NCBI GenBank assembly: GCA_963714255.1
Contig: CAVQNU010000029.1
Span: forward strand, 1-64,000
DNA length: 64,000 nt
DNA from: Rhodovastum sp963714255
GTDB lineage: Bacteria > Pseudomonadota > Alphaproteobacteria > Acetobacterales > Acetobacteraceae
Direction: 5' to 3'
The position numbers and the translations under genes were made by a program. Shown piece by piece: positions 49,617-59,817 of the stretch. Below the pieces are notes generated by a model. It saw nothing but the letters and a program-made list of their open reading frames with translations. It did no database searches and was not told where the DNA came from. Numbering within the stretch: position 1 is the stretch's first letter; every line of letters begins with the position of its first letter.

Positions 49617-49678
49617 AGTTAAGCGGTCGCGTCACAGCGATATTGCTAAAGACGAGCGGGTAGCGCGCGCAATCACTA

Positions 49679-49999
49679 TCACGCTATCGCATCGAGCCCC
49701 TTCACGCTCGCCAGCACCAGCAACTTCAGCGACGGCCCGCTCGGGCGCTTCACCGCGCGTTCCCAATCGCTGACCAGCTTCGTGCCGACATTGAGGTGCC
49801 GCGCCAGCACCGCCTGGCTGACGCCCTCCCTCTCCCGAAGCTTCTGGATGTCCTCGCCACTCACCTCCGCGACTGGGGTCAGGCAGAAGGCGTCAAGATC
49901 GCGCATCGTCGCCTTGTCGAGCGCTCCCACGCGGTGCGGGGCCGCTCCCGTCCTGTGCAGAACCTCCAGCCGTCGGTTTCGATAGCTTGCCCTGGCGAT
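49679..49999 (-). pseudogene. HigA-like HTH antitoxin, 5' end cut by IS3
   Basis: The C-terminal 75 residues are a classic XRE-type antitoxin: MRDLDAFCLTPVAEVSGEDIQKLRER, EGVSQAVLARHLNVGTKLVSDWERAVKRPSGPSLKLL. Upstream, HRVGALDKAT matches the usual N-terminal part, but the reading frame then runs into the IS3 end at about 50000, so the natural start is lost. An internal ATG 49906 could still give a short protein. No HigB/RelE-type toxin gene is visible on either side of the IS3 element. Confidence 0.7.
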
Positions 50000-50067
50000 T
50001 GTCCACTGAGGTGGACCCCATTCCGCGGACAGTTTGGCGGCTTGGATAAGCTTGGTCCGGGATGCCG

Positions 50068-50922
50068 CTACGCCGCCAGTTTGCCGCTGATCGGAAGCCC
50101 TGCGCAGGCCTCGGCCGGGGTCCGTCCGCCGATGGCCGAATGGGGCCGCGCGGCGTTGTAGTCGTCGATCCACCGTCGAAGACCAGCGCGTGCCTCACTG
50201 CCAGTCTCGAAGCCGCTCATGTAAACGCATTCGTATTTCAGTGACCGCCACAGCCGCTCGATGAACACGTTGTCCATCCACCGACCGCGCCCGTCCATGG
50301 ACACCTGCACAGCTGCGGCGATCAGCAGCTCGGTGAACCGCAGGCGGGTGAACTGGCTGCCCTGATCCGTGCTGGAGATCTCAGGACAGCCATATGCTGT
50401 CAAGGCTTCCTGTAGTGCTTATCTGCAGAATTCCACATCCATGGGGTTCGACAGCCGCCATGACGGCACCCGCCGACTGGTCCAGTCCATCACCGCCACA
50501 AGATACAGGAAGCCGCGCCGCATCGGAATGTAGGTGATGTCGGCGCACCAGACCTGGTTCGGCTGATCGATCACCTTGTGGCGAAGAAGATAGGGCCAGA
50601 CTTTGTGTTCCGGGTTCGCGACCGTCGTCTTCGGTCGCTGGTAGACCGCCTCCAGCCCCATCTTCCGCATCAGCCGCTTTACCCGCTTGCGGCCAACCTC
50701 ATGGCCAAACCGCCGCAAGTGCCGCGTCATCTGCCGGCCGCCATACCACGGCATCTGCAAAAACTTCTCGTCAATCACCCGCATCAATGCCAGGTTCACC
50801 TCACTTTCCCCAGCACACGCCTCGTAATATGAAGAGCGGCTGATCGAGAGCAACTGGCACTGCCGCACGATCGGCAACGCCACGTGCTCCGCTTCGACCA
50901 TCTCCCGCCTCCGGCCGAACAC
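50068..50922 (-). pseudogene. IS3-family transposase OrfB with in-frame stop
   Basis: The integrase-type transposase reads GGRQMTRHLRRFGHEVGRKRVKRLMRKMGL, VWCADITYIPMRRGFLYLVAVMDW (first Asp), then stops at TAA 50419-50421 after NPMDVEFCR. In the same frame it resumes with ALQEALTAYGCPE, STDQGSQFTRLRF (second Asp), MDNVFIERLWRSLKYECVY (Glu) and a normal end. A single nonsense codon therefore disables an otherwise complete DDE protein. Confidence 0.9.
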
Positions 50923-50967
50923 TCAACGACCGGAGGCCTTGCGCAAAAAATCTCGTTCCACCACCAG

Positions 50968-51207
50968 CTAGCCGATCTTGGCGTGCAGCTTTTCGAGCTC
51001 GTCCGCGTGGCCCTGGTCCACCGCCTCCGCTCGACCAGAGAACACCCCGGTCAGCCCCTCCAAAACCTGTTTCTTCCAACCGTTGATCAGCGTCTGATGC
51101 AACCCATGCCTGCTCACCAGCTGCGTCACCGTCAGCTCACCGCGGATCGCCTCCAGAGCCACTTTCGCCTTGAACTCCGCCGAATACCGCTTCCGCTGCC
51201 GACTCAT
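50968..51207 (-). CDS. IS3-family OrfA
   Basis: A 79-residue helix-turn-helix protein (RQRKRYSAEFKAKVALEAIRG, LTVTQLVSRHGLHQTLINGWKKQ) with a leucine-rich C-terminal tail. It is the first of the two frames that IS3-family elements normally fuse by -1 frameshifting with OrfB. It is intact in this copy. Confidence 0.9.
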   Translation of the reverse strand: MSRQRKRYSAEFKAKVALEAIRGELTVTQLVSRHGLHQTLINGWKKQVLEGLTGVFSGRAEAVDQGHADELEKLHAKIG

Positions 51208-51274
51208 CCCACCTCGTTCCCTCTCCGCTCGGATTAAGCTTGTCCGACTGTCCGGGGAATGGGGGCCACCTCAG

Positions 51275-51949
51275 TCAGGCGCGTGCGAGGTGGCCATCCA
51301 CCAGGCGGATGCGGCGGTCGGCGGTGCCGGCGAGCGTCTCGTCATGCGTTACCGCGATCACCGTGCGGCCCTCATGCGCGAGGTCGCGCAGGATGGCGAA
51401 CACCGCGGCGGCGTTGCGCGTATCCAGCGAGCCGGTCGGCTCGTCGGCCAGCAGGAAGCGCGGGTCGTTGGCCAGCGCGCGGGCCACCGCGGTGCGCTGG
51501 CGCTGGCCGCCGGAGAGCGCCTCGGGGCGCTTGTGCACCACCGGGATCATGTCGAGCGCCTCCAGCAGGTCGAGCGCATGGGCGCGCATCGCCGGCGCGG
51601 TCAGCCTGCCGAGCTGGCGCATCGGCAGCATCACGTTCTCCAGCACGGTGAACTCGGGCAGCAGGAAGTGGAACTGAAACACGAAGCCGAACCGTTCCAG
51701 CCGCACCCGCGCCCGCGTCTCGCCGTCCAGCCCGGCGGTGGAGGCGCCGTCGACCAGCACATCGCCCGCGGTCGGCGGGTCGAGCAGCCCGAGCAGGTAC
51801 AGCAGCGAGGATTTGCCTGAACCGGACGGGCCGGTGATGACGGCAAAGCCGCCCGGGGCGAAGGCGAGGTCGATGTCGCGCACCAGCGTGGTCGGCACCG
51901 GCCCGGGCAGGATGCGGGTGAGGCCGCGCGCCTCCAGCGAGGGTGTCAC
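51275..51949 (-). CDS. ABC exporter ATP-binding protein (MacB/LolD type)
   Basis: A 224-residue ABC ATPase: Walker A ITGPSGSGKSSLLYLLGLL, signature LSGGQRQRTAVARALAND, Walker B FLLADEPTGSLD, and the H-loop VIAVTHDETLA. This form is typical of the LolD/MacB group that works with FtsX-type permeases. GTG 51949 overlaps the permease stop. The IS3 element touches its stop codon, so its last residues may differ from the original. Confidence 0.92.
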   Translation of the reverse strand: MTPSLEARGLTRILPGPVPTTLVRDIDLAFAPGGFAVITGPSGSGKSSLLYLLGLLDPPTAGDVLVDGASTAGLDGETRARVRLERFGFVFQFHFLLPEFTVLENVMLPMRQLGRLTAPAMRAHALDLLEALDMIPVVHKRPEALSGGQRQRTAVARALANDPRFLLADEPTGSLDTRNAAAVFAILRDLAHEGRTVIAVTHDETLAGTADRRIRLVDGHLARA

Positions 51950-53190
51950 GTGGCCCCGCGGATGATGGCGAGCGGGTCGGTGCGCGCCGCCTTGCGCGCC
52001 GGCAGCCAGGCCGCGGCGACCGAGGCGGCGAAGGCGATGCCGGCGGCGATGCCGTAGATGGAAGCCGACTGGGCGATGCGCAGCTTTTCGGAGGGATCGG
52101 CCGCGCCCGGGGCGGGCAATTGCGCCATCGCCGCCGACAGCGCCCAGCCCAGCAGCGCCCCGGCGGCGATGCCGAGCAGCCCCACCACCATGCCCTCGAC
52201 GATGAACACCGCCTCGACATCGCGCCCGGCCATGCCGATCGAGCGCAGGATGGCCACGTCGCGTGCCTTCTCCATCACCACGGTCGAGATGATGTTGAAG
52301 ATGCCGAAGGCGGCCACCAGCAGCACCGAGCCGGTGGAGAGGACGATGATCGCGTTTTGCAGCACGAACACATCGAGGATGCGGGCGTAGGTTTCCTCCC
52401 ACGGCGCCGCCTTGTAGCCCCAGCGGCCCTCGACCATGGCGGCGGTGGGGATGGAGCGGCTGATGTCGTCGAGCCGGATGTGGATTTCGTTCACCACCCG
52501 CGGGCGGGCCTGCATGGATTGCTGCTTCACCAGATGCACCACCACCTGGCCCATGTCCTGCTGCTCCAGCCCGGTGCGGAAGATGCCGACCACGCGCAAG
52601 GTGGTGGCGATGCTGGCGGGCGTGGCCACCGCCAGCGTGTCGCCCAGCCCTGCCCCCATGCGCTCGGCCAGCGTGGCGCCGAGCAGGATGCCGTCCTGCC
52701 GCGTGGCCAGCGCCTCCAGGCTGCCCTGGGTGATGTCCCGCCACAGGCTGGTGACGCGGCGCTCGGCCAGCGGATCGACGCCGAGCGCCGTCACCGCGAA
52801 GTCGCGCCCGGCGCGGCGCAGCAGCAGCTGGCCGCGCAGCGTCGGCGCGGCGTCCAGCCCCGGCATCGCCGCCAGCCCGTCCAGGATGGCGCCGGCATTG
52901 GAGATGCCGCGCACCGGGTCGCGCGGCAGCACGCGGATGATCTGCACGGCGGCGTCGGGATACAGCGCCACCAGCGGCTGCGGTGCCGGCCGGCGCACCT
53001 CGTCGGTGACGGTGATGTGCGGATTGGTCTCGATGATCTGGTTGCGGAAGAACGTCTGGAACCCCTGCATCAGCGCGGTGACCGAGACGAACACGCCCAC
53101 CCCCAGCATCACCCCGGCCACCGACACCAGAGTTTGCCGCCGACGCGTGCGCAGATGCGCAAGCGCGATGGCCAGCGGCAACGGAATCAT
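51946..53190 (-). CDS. MacB/FtsX-type ABC exporter permease
   Basis: A 414-residue permease with an N-terminal transmembrane segment (RRQTLVSVAGVMLGVGVFVSV), a large periplasmic domain, and three C-terminal transmembrane segments (around LSTGSVLLVAAFGIFNIIST, IVEGMVVGLLGIAAGALLGWAL and IYGIAAGIAFAASVAAAWLP). The FtsX hallmark KARDVAILRSIGMAGRDV is present. It forms an operon with the adaptor (4-bp overlap, ATGA) and the ATPase, giving a tripartite-type exporter. Confidence 0.93.
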   Translation of the reverse strand: MIPLPLAIALAHLRTRRRQTLVSVAGVMLGVGVFVSVTALMQGFQTFFRNQIIETNPHITVTDEVRRPAPQPLVALYPDAAVQIIRVLPRDPVRGISNAGAILDGLAAMPGLDAAPTLRGQLLLRRAGRDFAVTALGVDPLAERRVTSLWRDITQGSLEALATRQDGILLGATLAERMGAGLGDTLAVATPASIATTLRVVGIFRTGLEQQDMGQVVVHLVKQQSMQARPRVVNEIHIRLDDISRSIPTAAMVEGRWGYKAAPWEETYARILDVFVLQNAIIVLSTGSVLLVAAFGIFNIISTVVMEKARDVAILRSIGMAGRDVEAVFIVEGMVVGLLGIAAGALLGWALSAAMAQLPAPGAADPSEKLRIAQSASIYGIAAGIAFAASVAAAWLPARKAARTDPLAIIRGAT

Positions 53191-54341
53191 TTGGTCGCCG
53201 GCAGCGGCCGCACGCGCTGGCCGTCGGACAGCCGGTCCAGGCCCGCGGCGACGATGGCGTCGGCGGCGTCGAGGCCGGCGCGCACCTCGATCGCCTGCGG
53301 GCCGACCGCGCCGGTTTCGATCGGGGTGCGGCGGGCGCGGCCGTCGATCACCCGCAGCACCCAGGCCGGGCCAGGCAGGCCGCCGAGCGGCGGGTCGTGG
53401 CGTACCGCGGCGGCGGGCACCAGCAGCGCCTGGTTGCGCTCGGCCACTACAACGTTCACGTCCACCGTCATGCCGATCAGCAGCTTCGTGTCGGCGGGCA
53501 GGGCGGCCTCGACGCGGAAGGTGCGGGTGGCGGTTTCGCTCTGGTGGCGGATGTTGGTGACGGCGGCGGTGAAGGCGTCGTGCGGGAAGGCGTCGGAGCG
53601 GATGGCCACGCGGGCGCCCATCCGCACCTTGGGGATGTCGCGCTCGTCCACATCGGCGGCGACGCGCAGCCGGGCGGTGGAGGCGACTTCGTACAGGGTG
53701 GCCTCGGTCGGCACGGTCTCGCCGGGCTGCACCGGGCGTTTCATCACATAGGCGTCGAGCGGGGCGCGGATGGTGTAGTCGTCGAGCTGGCGGGCCATCA
53801 GCGCCACGGCGGCGGCGGCCTGGTCGCGCTCCTGGGTGGCGTGTTCGAGCTGCTGGGCGGAGACGTCGCCGCGGGCCACCAGGCTATGGGCGCGGGCGAA
53901 GTCGCGTTCGGCGGTGACCAGGCGGGCGCGGGCATCCTCCAGCCGCTGGCGGGCCTGGCGGTCGTCCAGCGTCGCCACCACCTGGCCGGCGGTGATGCGG
54001 TCGCCTTCCCAGGCCGCGAGGAAGGTGATGCGGCCGGCCACCGTGGTGCCGATGCGGGCGAGATCGACCGCCTCGACCACGCCGGTGGCATAGACCGCCT
54101 CCAGCGCCGGCCCCTGCCAGGGATGCGCCAGCGTGACCGCGACCGGCCGCAGCCAGCCCAGCCAGGCCACGGCGCCGGCCGCGGCGGCGAGGGCCACCAG
54201 CAGCAGCGCCGCCCAGGGCGAGCGGCGGCGGCGCGTGACCTGGAGCAGCGGCAGGGCGGTGGACAGGGGGGCCGGCGGCGGACGGTGGCTCTCCGCCCGC
54301 AACGGCGGCGCCTCGGTCTGCGGGTCGGCGGGGTCGTGCAT
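53187..54341 (-). CDS. HlyD/MacA-family periplasmic adaptor
   Basis: A 384-residue membrane fusion protein. One N-terminal membrane anchor (AALLLVALAAAAGAVAWLGWL) is followed by the lipoyl half-motif VYATGVVEAVDLARIGTTVAGRI. A coiled-coil hairpin (ARLVTAERDFARAHSLV, QQLEHATQERDQAAAAVALM), the second lipoyl half YTIRAPLDAYVMKRPVQPGE, and beta-barrel and membrane-proximal domains complete it. First gene of the adaptor-permease-ATPase operon. No outer-membrane channel gene is present in the window. Confidence 0.93.
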   Translation of the reverse strand: MHDPADPQTEAPPLRAESHRPPPAPLSTALPLLQVTRRRRSPWAALLLVALAAAAGAVAWLGWLRPVAVTLAHPWQGPALEAVYATGVVEAVDLARIGTTVAGRITFLAAWEGDRITAGQVVATLDDRQARQRLEDARARLVTAERDFARAHSLVARGDVSAQQLEHATQERDQAAAAVALMARQLDDYTIRAPLDAYVMKRPVQPGETVPTEATLYEVASTARLRVAADVDERDIPKVRMGARVAIRSDAFPHDAFTAAVTNIRHQSETATRTFRVEAALPADTKLLIGMTVDVNVVVAERNQALLVPAAAVRHDPPLGGLPGPAWVLRVIDGRARRTPIETGAVGPQAIEVRAGLDAADAIVAAGLDRLSDGQRVRPLPATK

Positions 54342-54469
54342 TCTTGCCGTCTATGGGGTCGGGGCGGGCGTGGCCATGACGCAGGTCAAGGCGGAGGGGC
54401 CGGAGGAACGCAGTGGCCAACCGGGCCGCCGCACCGTAAGTTGCCCGGGAAACCGGCCGCAAGCGCCGA

Positions 54470-54535
54470 CGGCCAGGGCGGGGCGGCCAGGGCGGCCAGG
54501 GGAGGGCGGCCAGGGCAGGGCGCCCGGGGGAGGGC
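54470..54535. repeat. GGCCAGGGCGG tandem repeats
   Basis: About six imperfect 10-12 bp units (GGCCAGGGCGG, GGCCAGGGGAGG, GGCCAGGGCAGG, CGGGGGAGGGCGG) lie between the divergent adaptor gene and the sugar ABC ATPase gene. They end 9 bp before the ATG at 54545, so they would form the untranslated leader of that gene. Confidence 0.7.
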
Positions 54536-54544
54536 GGAACCACG

Positions 54545-55594
<1,050 letters not shown>

Positions 55595-55616
55595 ACCGCG
55601 GTATAGGGGCAGGCGC

Positions 55617-56564
55617 ATGGATGCATCGACCTGGGTGGCGGCGCGGCGGCAGCCCGGCCGGCTGGCCCGGCTGTTCGATGACCCGCGGTTCCTGACCGTC
55701 ATCTGCCTGCTGCCGGCGGTCGGCCTGCTGCTGACCTTCCTGACCTATCCGCTCGGCCTTGGCATCTGGCTCGCCTTCACCGACACGCAGATCGGCCGGC
55801 CCGGCGAATGGGTGGGGCTGGAGAATTTCCAGAGCCTGCTGGCGGACCGCATCTTCCTCAACACGGTGTGGAACACCGTGTTCTATACCGCGGTGGCGAC
55901 GGCGGGGAAATTCGCGCTGGGGCTTTGGCTGGCGCTGCTGCTGAACCGGAACGTGCCGTTCAAGTCGATCATCCGCGCGGTGATCCTGCTGCCCTGGATC
56001 ATCCCCACGGTGCTGAGCGCGATTGCGTTCTGGTGGATCTACGATCCGCAGTTCTCGATCGTCTCCTACCTGCTGGTCGATGTGCTGCACTGGCGCAGCA
56101 GCTACATCGACTTCCTCGGCACGCCCTGGCACGCGCGCTGGGCGCTGATCGCGGCCAATGTCTGGCGCGGCATCCCGTTCGTGGCGATCAGCCTGCTGGC
56201 CGGGCTGCAGACCATCTCGCCATCGCTGTACGAGGCGGCGCTGCTCGACGGCGCCGGGTCGTGGCAGCGCTTCCGCTTCGTCACCGCGCCGCTGCTGCTG
56301 CCCATACTCGCGGTGGTGCTGACCTTCTCGGTGCTGTTCACCTTCACCGATTTCCAGCTGGTCTATGCCATCACCCGCGGCGGGCCGATCAATTCCACGC
56401 ATCTGATGGCCACGCTGGCGTTCCAGCGCGGCATTCCCGGCGCCTCGCTGGGCGAGGGCGCGGCGATCGCCGTTTCCATGATCCCGTTTCTCGTTCTCGC
56501 CACGCTGTTCAGCTATTTCGCGCTGTCGCGGCGGCGGTGGCAGCAGGGCGGACGCGATGGGTGA
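55617..56564 (+). CDS. Sugar ABC transporter permease 1
   Basis: A 315-residue permease of the MalF/UgpA type with six predicted membrane segments (for example LPAVGLLLTFLTYPLGLGIWL and AVILLPWIIPTVLSAIAFWW). The ATPase-coupling EAA loop is YEAALLDGAGSWQRFRFVTAPLL. AGGGGCAGG lies just upstream of ATG 55617. It overlaps the second permease by 8 bp. Confidence 0.93.
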   Translation: MDASTWVAARRQPGRLARLFDDPRFLTVICLLPAVGLLLTFLTYPLGLGIWLAFTDTQIGRPGEWVGLENFQSLLADRIFLNTVWNTVFYTAVATAGKFALGLWLALLLNRNVPFKSIIRAVILLPWIIPTVLSAIAFWWIYDPQFSIVSYLLVDVLHWRSSYIDFLGTPWHARWALIAANVWRGIPFVAISLLAGLQTISPSLYEAALLDGAGSWQRFRFVTAPLLLPILAVVLTFSVLFTFTDFQLVYAITRGGPINSTHLMATLAFQRGIPGASLGEGAAIAVSMIPFLVLATLFSYFALSRRRWQQGGRDG

Positions 56565-57429
56565 GGCCGCGGACACGCCGGGGTTGCTCTCCTGGGAGAG
56601 CCGGGCGCGGCGGGTGGTGACGCTGTATGTGCCGCTGGCCTGTTTCGTGCTGGTGCTGCTGTTTCCGTTCTACTGGATGGCGATCACCGCCTTCAAACCC
56701 AACGACGAGCTGCTCGACTACCAGCACCACAACCCGTTCTGGATTTCCAGCCCGACCCTGGAGAACATCCGCAAGCTGCTGTTCGACACCGACTATCCGC
56801 GCTGGCTCGCGACCACCATGGGGGTGGCGCTGGGGGCCACCGTGATCTCGCTGGTGGCCTCGGTGCTGGCCGCCTATGCCATCCAGCGGCTGCGCCTGCG
56901 CGGCTCGGCCTATGTGGGGCTGGCCATCTATCTCGCCTATCTGGTGCCGCCGTCGATCCTGTTCATCCCGCTGGCGCAGATGGTGTTCAGCCTGGGGCTG
57001 TTCGACACGCCCTTCGCGCTGGTGCTGACCTATCCGACCTTCCTCATCCCGTTCTGCACCTGGCTGCTGATCGGCTATTTCAAGTCGATCCCCTACGAGC
57101 TGGAGGAATGCGCGCTGATCGACGGCGCCAGCCGGCTGCAAATTCTGCGGCGGATCACGCTGCCGCTGGCGGTGCCGGGGCTGATCTCGGCCGGCATCTT
57201 CGCCTTCACGCTGAGCTGGAACGAATTCATCTATGCGCTGGCGTTCATTTCCTCGACCGAGAAGAAAACCGTGCCGGTGGCCATCCTGACCGAGCTGGTG
57301 CAGGGCGACGTGTATCAATGGGGGGCGCTGATGGCCGGGGCGCTGCTCGGCTCGCTGCCGGTGGCGATCTTCTATTCGTTCTTCGTCGAGTATTACGTGT
57401 CGAGTCTCACCGGGGCGGTGAAGGAATGA
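56557..57429 (+). CDS. Sugar ABC transporter permease 2
   Basis: A 290-residue permease of the MalG/UgpE type: VPLACFVLVLLFPFYWMAITAFK, LAIYLAYLVPPSILFIPLAQM, the EAA loop EECALIDGASRLQILRRITLPLAVPGL, and GALLGSLPVAIFYSFFVEYYV at the C-terminus. It completes the inner-membrane part of the importer. No solute-binding protein follows; the next genes are unrelated, so that gene must lie elsewhere. Confidence 0.93.
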   Translation: MGEAADTPGLLSWESRARRVVTLYVPLACFVLVLLFPFYWMAITAFKPNDELLDYQHHNPFWISSPTLENIRKLLFDTDYPRWLATTMGVALGATVISLVASVLAAYAIQRLRLRGSAYVGLAIYLAYLVPPSILFIPLAQMVFSLGLFDTPFALVLTYPTFLIPFCTWLLIGYFKSIPYELEECALIDGASRLQILRRITLPLAVPGLISAGIFAFTLSWNEFIYALAFISSTEKKTVPVAILTELVQGDVYQWGALMAGALLGSLPVAIFYSFFVEYYVSSLTGAVKE

Positions 57430-57671
57430 GCGGTGCTGCCGGGCAGGGGCGGTGCTGTTACCCTGCGGCAACAGCCGGCGCGAACGGGGGGACTCGGCCA
57501 TTGATCTATCTCTGGAACGGGCGGCAGAGTGCGGCCATGACGAAGGCCCGGCCGCGGTTGCGGCAGATGCGGCCGGGCTTGTCGCGCCCCCGCGTTGCCC
57601 AGGCGGGGGCGGGGCATTGCTGTGCTGGGAACGGCCGCCCATGGCGCGGCAGCAACGGGGAGTGCGAGCGG

Positions 57672-57955
57672 ATGGCACCCAGGACTGAACCCACCTCGGT
57701 GGACCTCGAGTCGGGCGAGGTCGCCCTCATCGTCGGCGAGGAGGACGGCGCGATGTCGGTGCGCGTGGTCGCCGCCGCCGATGTGGCGACCGAACTCGCC
57801 CGACCTCGCGGCGGCGCCGGAGATCGTGCTGGCGCTGGCCATGCGGCTGCTGAAGGACCCCGATTTCCACGACGACGTGCTGGACTGGTACTGACGAGCA
57901 CCAGGACGACGACGACGAGGACGACGAGGACGACGACGAGGAAAAGAAGGACTGA
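57672..57955 (+). CDS. Small acidic protein with D/E-rich tail, apparent frameshifts
   Basis: The readable protein is APRTEPTSVDLESGEVALIVGEEDGAMSVRVVAAADVATELA, then DLAAAPEIVLALAMRLLKDPDFHDDVLDWY, then an acidic tail made almost entirely of Asp and Glu and ending EEKKD. Joining these needs one extra base removed at about 57800 and one at about 57892. The result is about 93 residues. I do not recognise the family. The acidic tail, the compact size and a stop 34 bp before the next gene support a real gene whose sequence carries indel errors. The preceding 57430-57671 shows no gene. Confidence 0.5.
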
Positions 57956-57988
57956 CGCCGCGGGCCGCGGCCGGATCGACGGGTCGGG

Positions 57989-59662
57989 ATGGCGCAGAAC
58001 CAGGGCTATATCGACGAGCGCAGCGCCGAGCATGTGGCGGGCTGGCTGCGCGACCTGGGCGATCCCTCGGCGCGGCTGGTCTTCGAGGTGGTGATCCCCG
58101 GCCGGCCGGCCGAGCGCATCCTGCACCGGGGCGTGGCCGACCGGTTCAGCCCGGTGCTGCGCGCGGTGGGCGTGGGGGATGGCGCCTACGGGTTTCACGT
58201 CCGCTTCGCCCGCCCGCTGGCGGCGGCGGAGCGCGACGCCTTGTTCGTGCGTCCGCAAGGGGCCGCGTGGCGGGCGGAACTGGCGCCGGAATTGCGCACC
58301 ACGCTCGCCGACAGTGCCACGCCGGTGCCGCCGGTGGCGGCCAGCGGGCCGGACGCGCCGCGGGCCGCCGGCGGCGGGCCGTTCCAGGGCTATCTGGACG
58401 AGCGCAGCACGCATCACGTCGCGGGATGGCTGCGCGACCTGTCCGACCCCGCGCACCGGCTGGAGGACCAGGTGGTGCTGCCCGGCCCGGACGGCGAGCG
58501 CGTGCTGGCCCGGGGGGTGGCCGATACCTATTCCACCCAGCTCGTGCAGGTCGGCGTCGGCGACGGCGAATACGCCTTCTACGCCTGCTACCCCGAGCCG
58601 CTGACCGCCGCCGAGCGCGACCGCGTGCTGGTGCGCCCGGCCGGTGCGGCGTGGCAGGCGGCGCACGCGCCGGAGATGGTCAGCGAGTTCCTGCCGGTGA
58701 GCCATGTGGCGCTCGACCTGGTGGACAATTGCAACCTGCGCTGCCCGTTCTGCGTGGTGGACTACGCCGGCGTGCACCGCACCAACATGATGTCGGAGGC
58801 GACGTTCCGCTCGGCGCTGCGGCTGATCCCTTATGTGACGCGGGGGAATTTCTGGCTCTCCTGCCTGCACGAGCCGACGCTGCATCCGCGCCTGCTGGAC
58901 TTCATCGCCATGGTGCCGGAGTTGTACCGCGACCGGCTATTCTTCACCACCAACCTGGCCAGGCGGATGCCGCGCGACTACTTCGCAGCCCTGGCCGAGT
59001 TGGGCATGCACCACCTCAACGTGTCGCTGGAGAGCCTCGATCCGGCGCTGTATGAGCGCATGCGCGCGGGTGCGCGGCACCGTATTTTCCAGGCCAACTG
59101 GGAGATGCTGCTCGCGTGTTTCGCCGCCGCGGCGCGGCCGCCGGTGCTGCGCTATAATATCATGGCCTATCGCTCGAACCTCGCCGAAATCCCTGGGCTG
59201 GTGGACCTGTTGCTGGCCGGGCGGATGGCGGGGCAGGTGGAGATCCGCCATACGTTCGACGAGGCGCATATTCCGCAGGACTTCCGCGAGGCCGAGTATC
59301 TGACAACGGAGGAATGGGCCTGGCTCGCCGACGCGCTGCGCCACCACGACCCGGCCCGGGTGCTGCTGCTGGCGCCGCCCGGCGGGGTGGGCTACGCGGG
59401 TGGGGCGCCGGTGAAGGCGGCGCCGGAGGCGGTGGGGAGGGTGCCGATCACGGCGAGCGGCGCGCTGGTGCCGATCACCGCGCCGACCGGGCGCTACCTG
59501 CGCATCCCGCGTCCGCTGAACATCGCTATGGACTGGACCGGGGCGCTGCGCATCTATGGCGGCGAGGTGCGCGGGGCCGGGACGCAGCCCATCCATGTGA
59601 ATTACCTCGTCACCAATATCGGGTATATCGGCGATCCGTTGCGGTTTCTGATGTCGCTGTAG
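57989..59662 (+). CDS. Radical SAM protein with two N-terminal repeat domains
   Basis: A 557-residue protein. Two related domains of about 95 residues occupy residues 5-105 and 130-225, each opening GYxDERSxxHVAGWLRDLxDP and each containing a GVGDGxYxF block. The radical SAM core follows: NCNLRCPFC (C-x3-C-x2-C for the 4Fe-4S cluster), FTTNLARRMPRDYF, LNVSLESLDPALYERM and later NIAMDWTGALRIYGGE. A SPASM-like Cys cluster is not obvious. The reaction cannot be named. The repeats resemble carbohydrate- or surface-associated GWxxD modules, suggesting action on a large or envelope substrate (inference). Confidence 0.8.
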   Translation: MAQNQGYIDERSAEHVAGWLRDLGDPSARLVFEVVIPGRPAERILHRGVADRFSPVLRAVGVGDGAYGFHVRFARPLAAAERDALFVRPQGAAWRAELAPELRTTLADSATPVPPVAASGPDAPRAAGGGPFQGYLDERSTHHVAGWLRDLSDPAHRLEDQVVLPGPDGERVLARGVADTYSTQLVQVGVGDGEYAFYACYPEPLTAAERDRVLVRPAGAAWQAAHAPEMVSEFLPVSHVALDLVDNCNLRCPFCVVDYAGVHRTNMMSEATFRSALRLIPYVTRGNFWLSCLHEPTLHPRLLDFIAMVPELYRDRLFFTTNLARRMPRDYFAALAELGMHHLNVSLESLDPALYERMRAGARHRIFQANWEMLLACFAAAARPPVLRYNIMAYRSNLAEIPGLVDLLLAGRMAGQVEIRHTFDEAHIPQDFREAEYLTTEEWAWLADALRHHDPARVLLLAPPGGVGYAGGAPVKAAPEAVGRVPITASGALVPITAPTGRYLRIPRPLNIAMDWTGALRIYGGEVRGAGTQPIHVNYLVTNIGYIGDPLRFLMSL

Positions 59663-59817
59663 GAAGGTTGGGGCTCCGCCCCAGACCGGCCAGCGGTGGA
59701 AACGCCCTGACGAAAACCTGGAGATTCATGGTCCAAACCGTGCCATTCGGACAGCGGGTTGTGGACAAATTCGGCACTTTGTGTCTTTTTGGCATTGACG
59801 CTCAACGGAGACAAACA

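Larger units (their letters stand above)
50000..51276 (-). mobile_element. IS3-family element, orfB broken
   Basis: Related inverted ends are visible: CACTGAGGTGGACCCCATTC at about 50004, and GACTGAGGTGGCCCCCATTC read inward from about 51276. An extended arm contains CGGACAGT and AAGCTT. It is about 1.28 kb with orfA and orfB on the minus strand. The left end cuts the antitoxin gene, and the right end abuts the stop codon of the ABC ATPase gene. Confidence 0.87.

Noticed and set aside
57108..58094. Arg/Thr-rich protein of about 328 codons spanning the end of the permease and the acidic ORF
   Set aside because: It reads the GAC/GAG repeat in the wrong frame (Thr/Arg) and overlaps well-supported genes on both sides.
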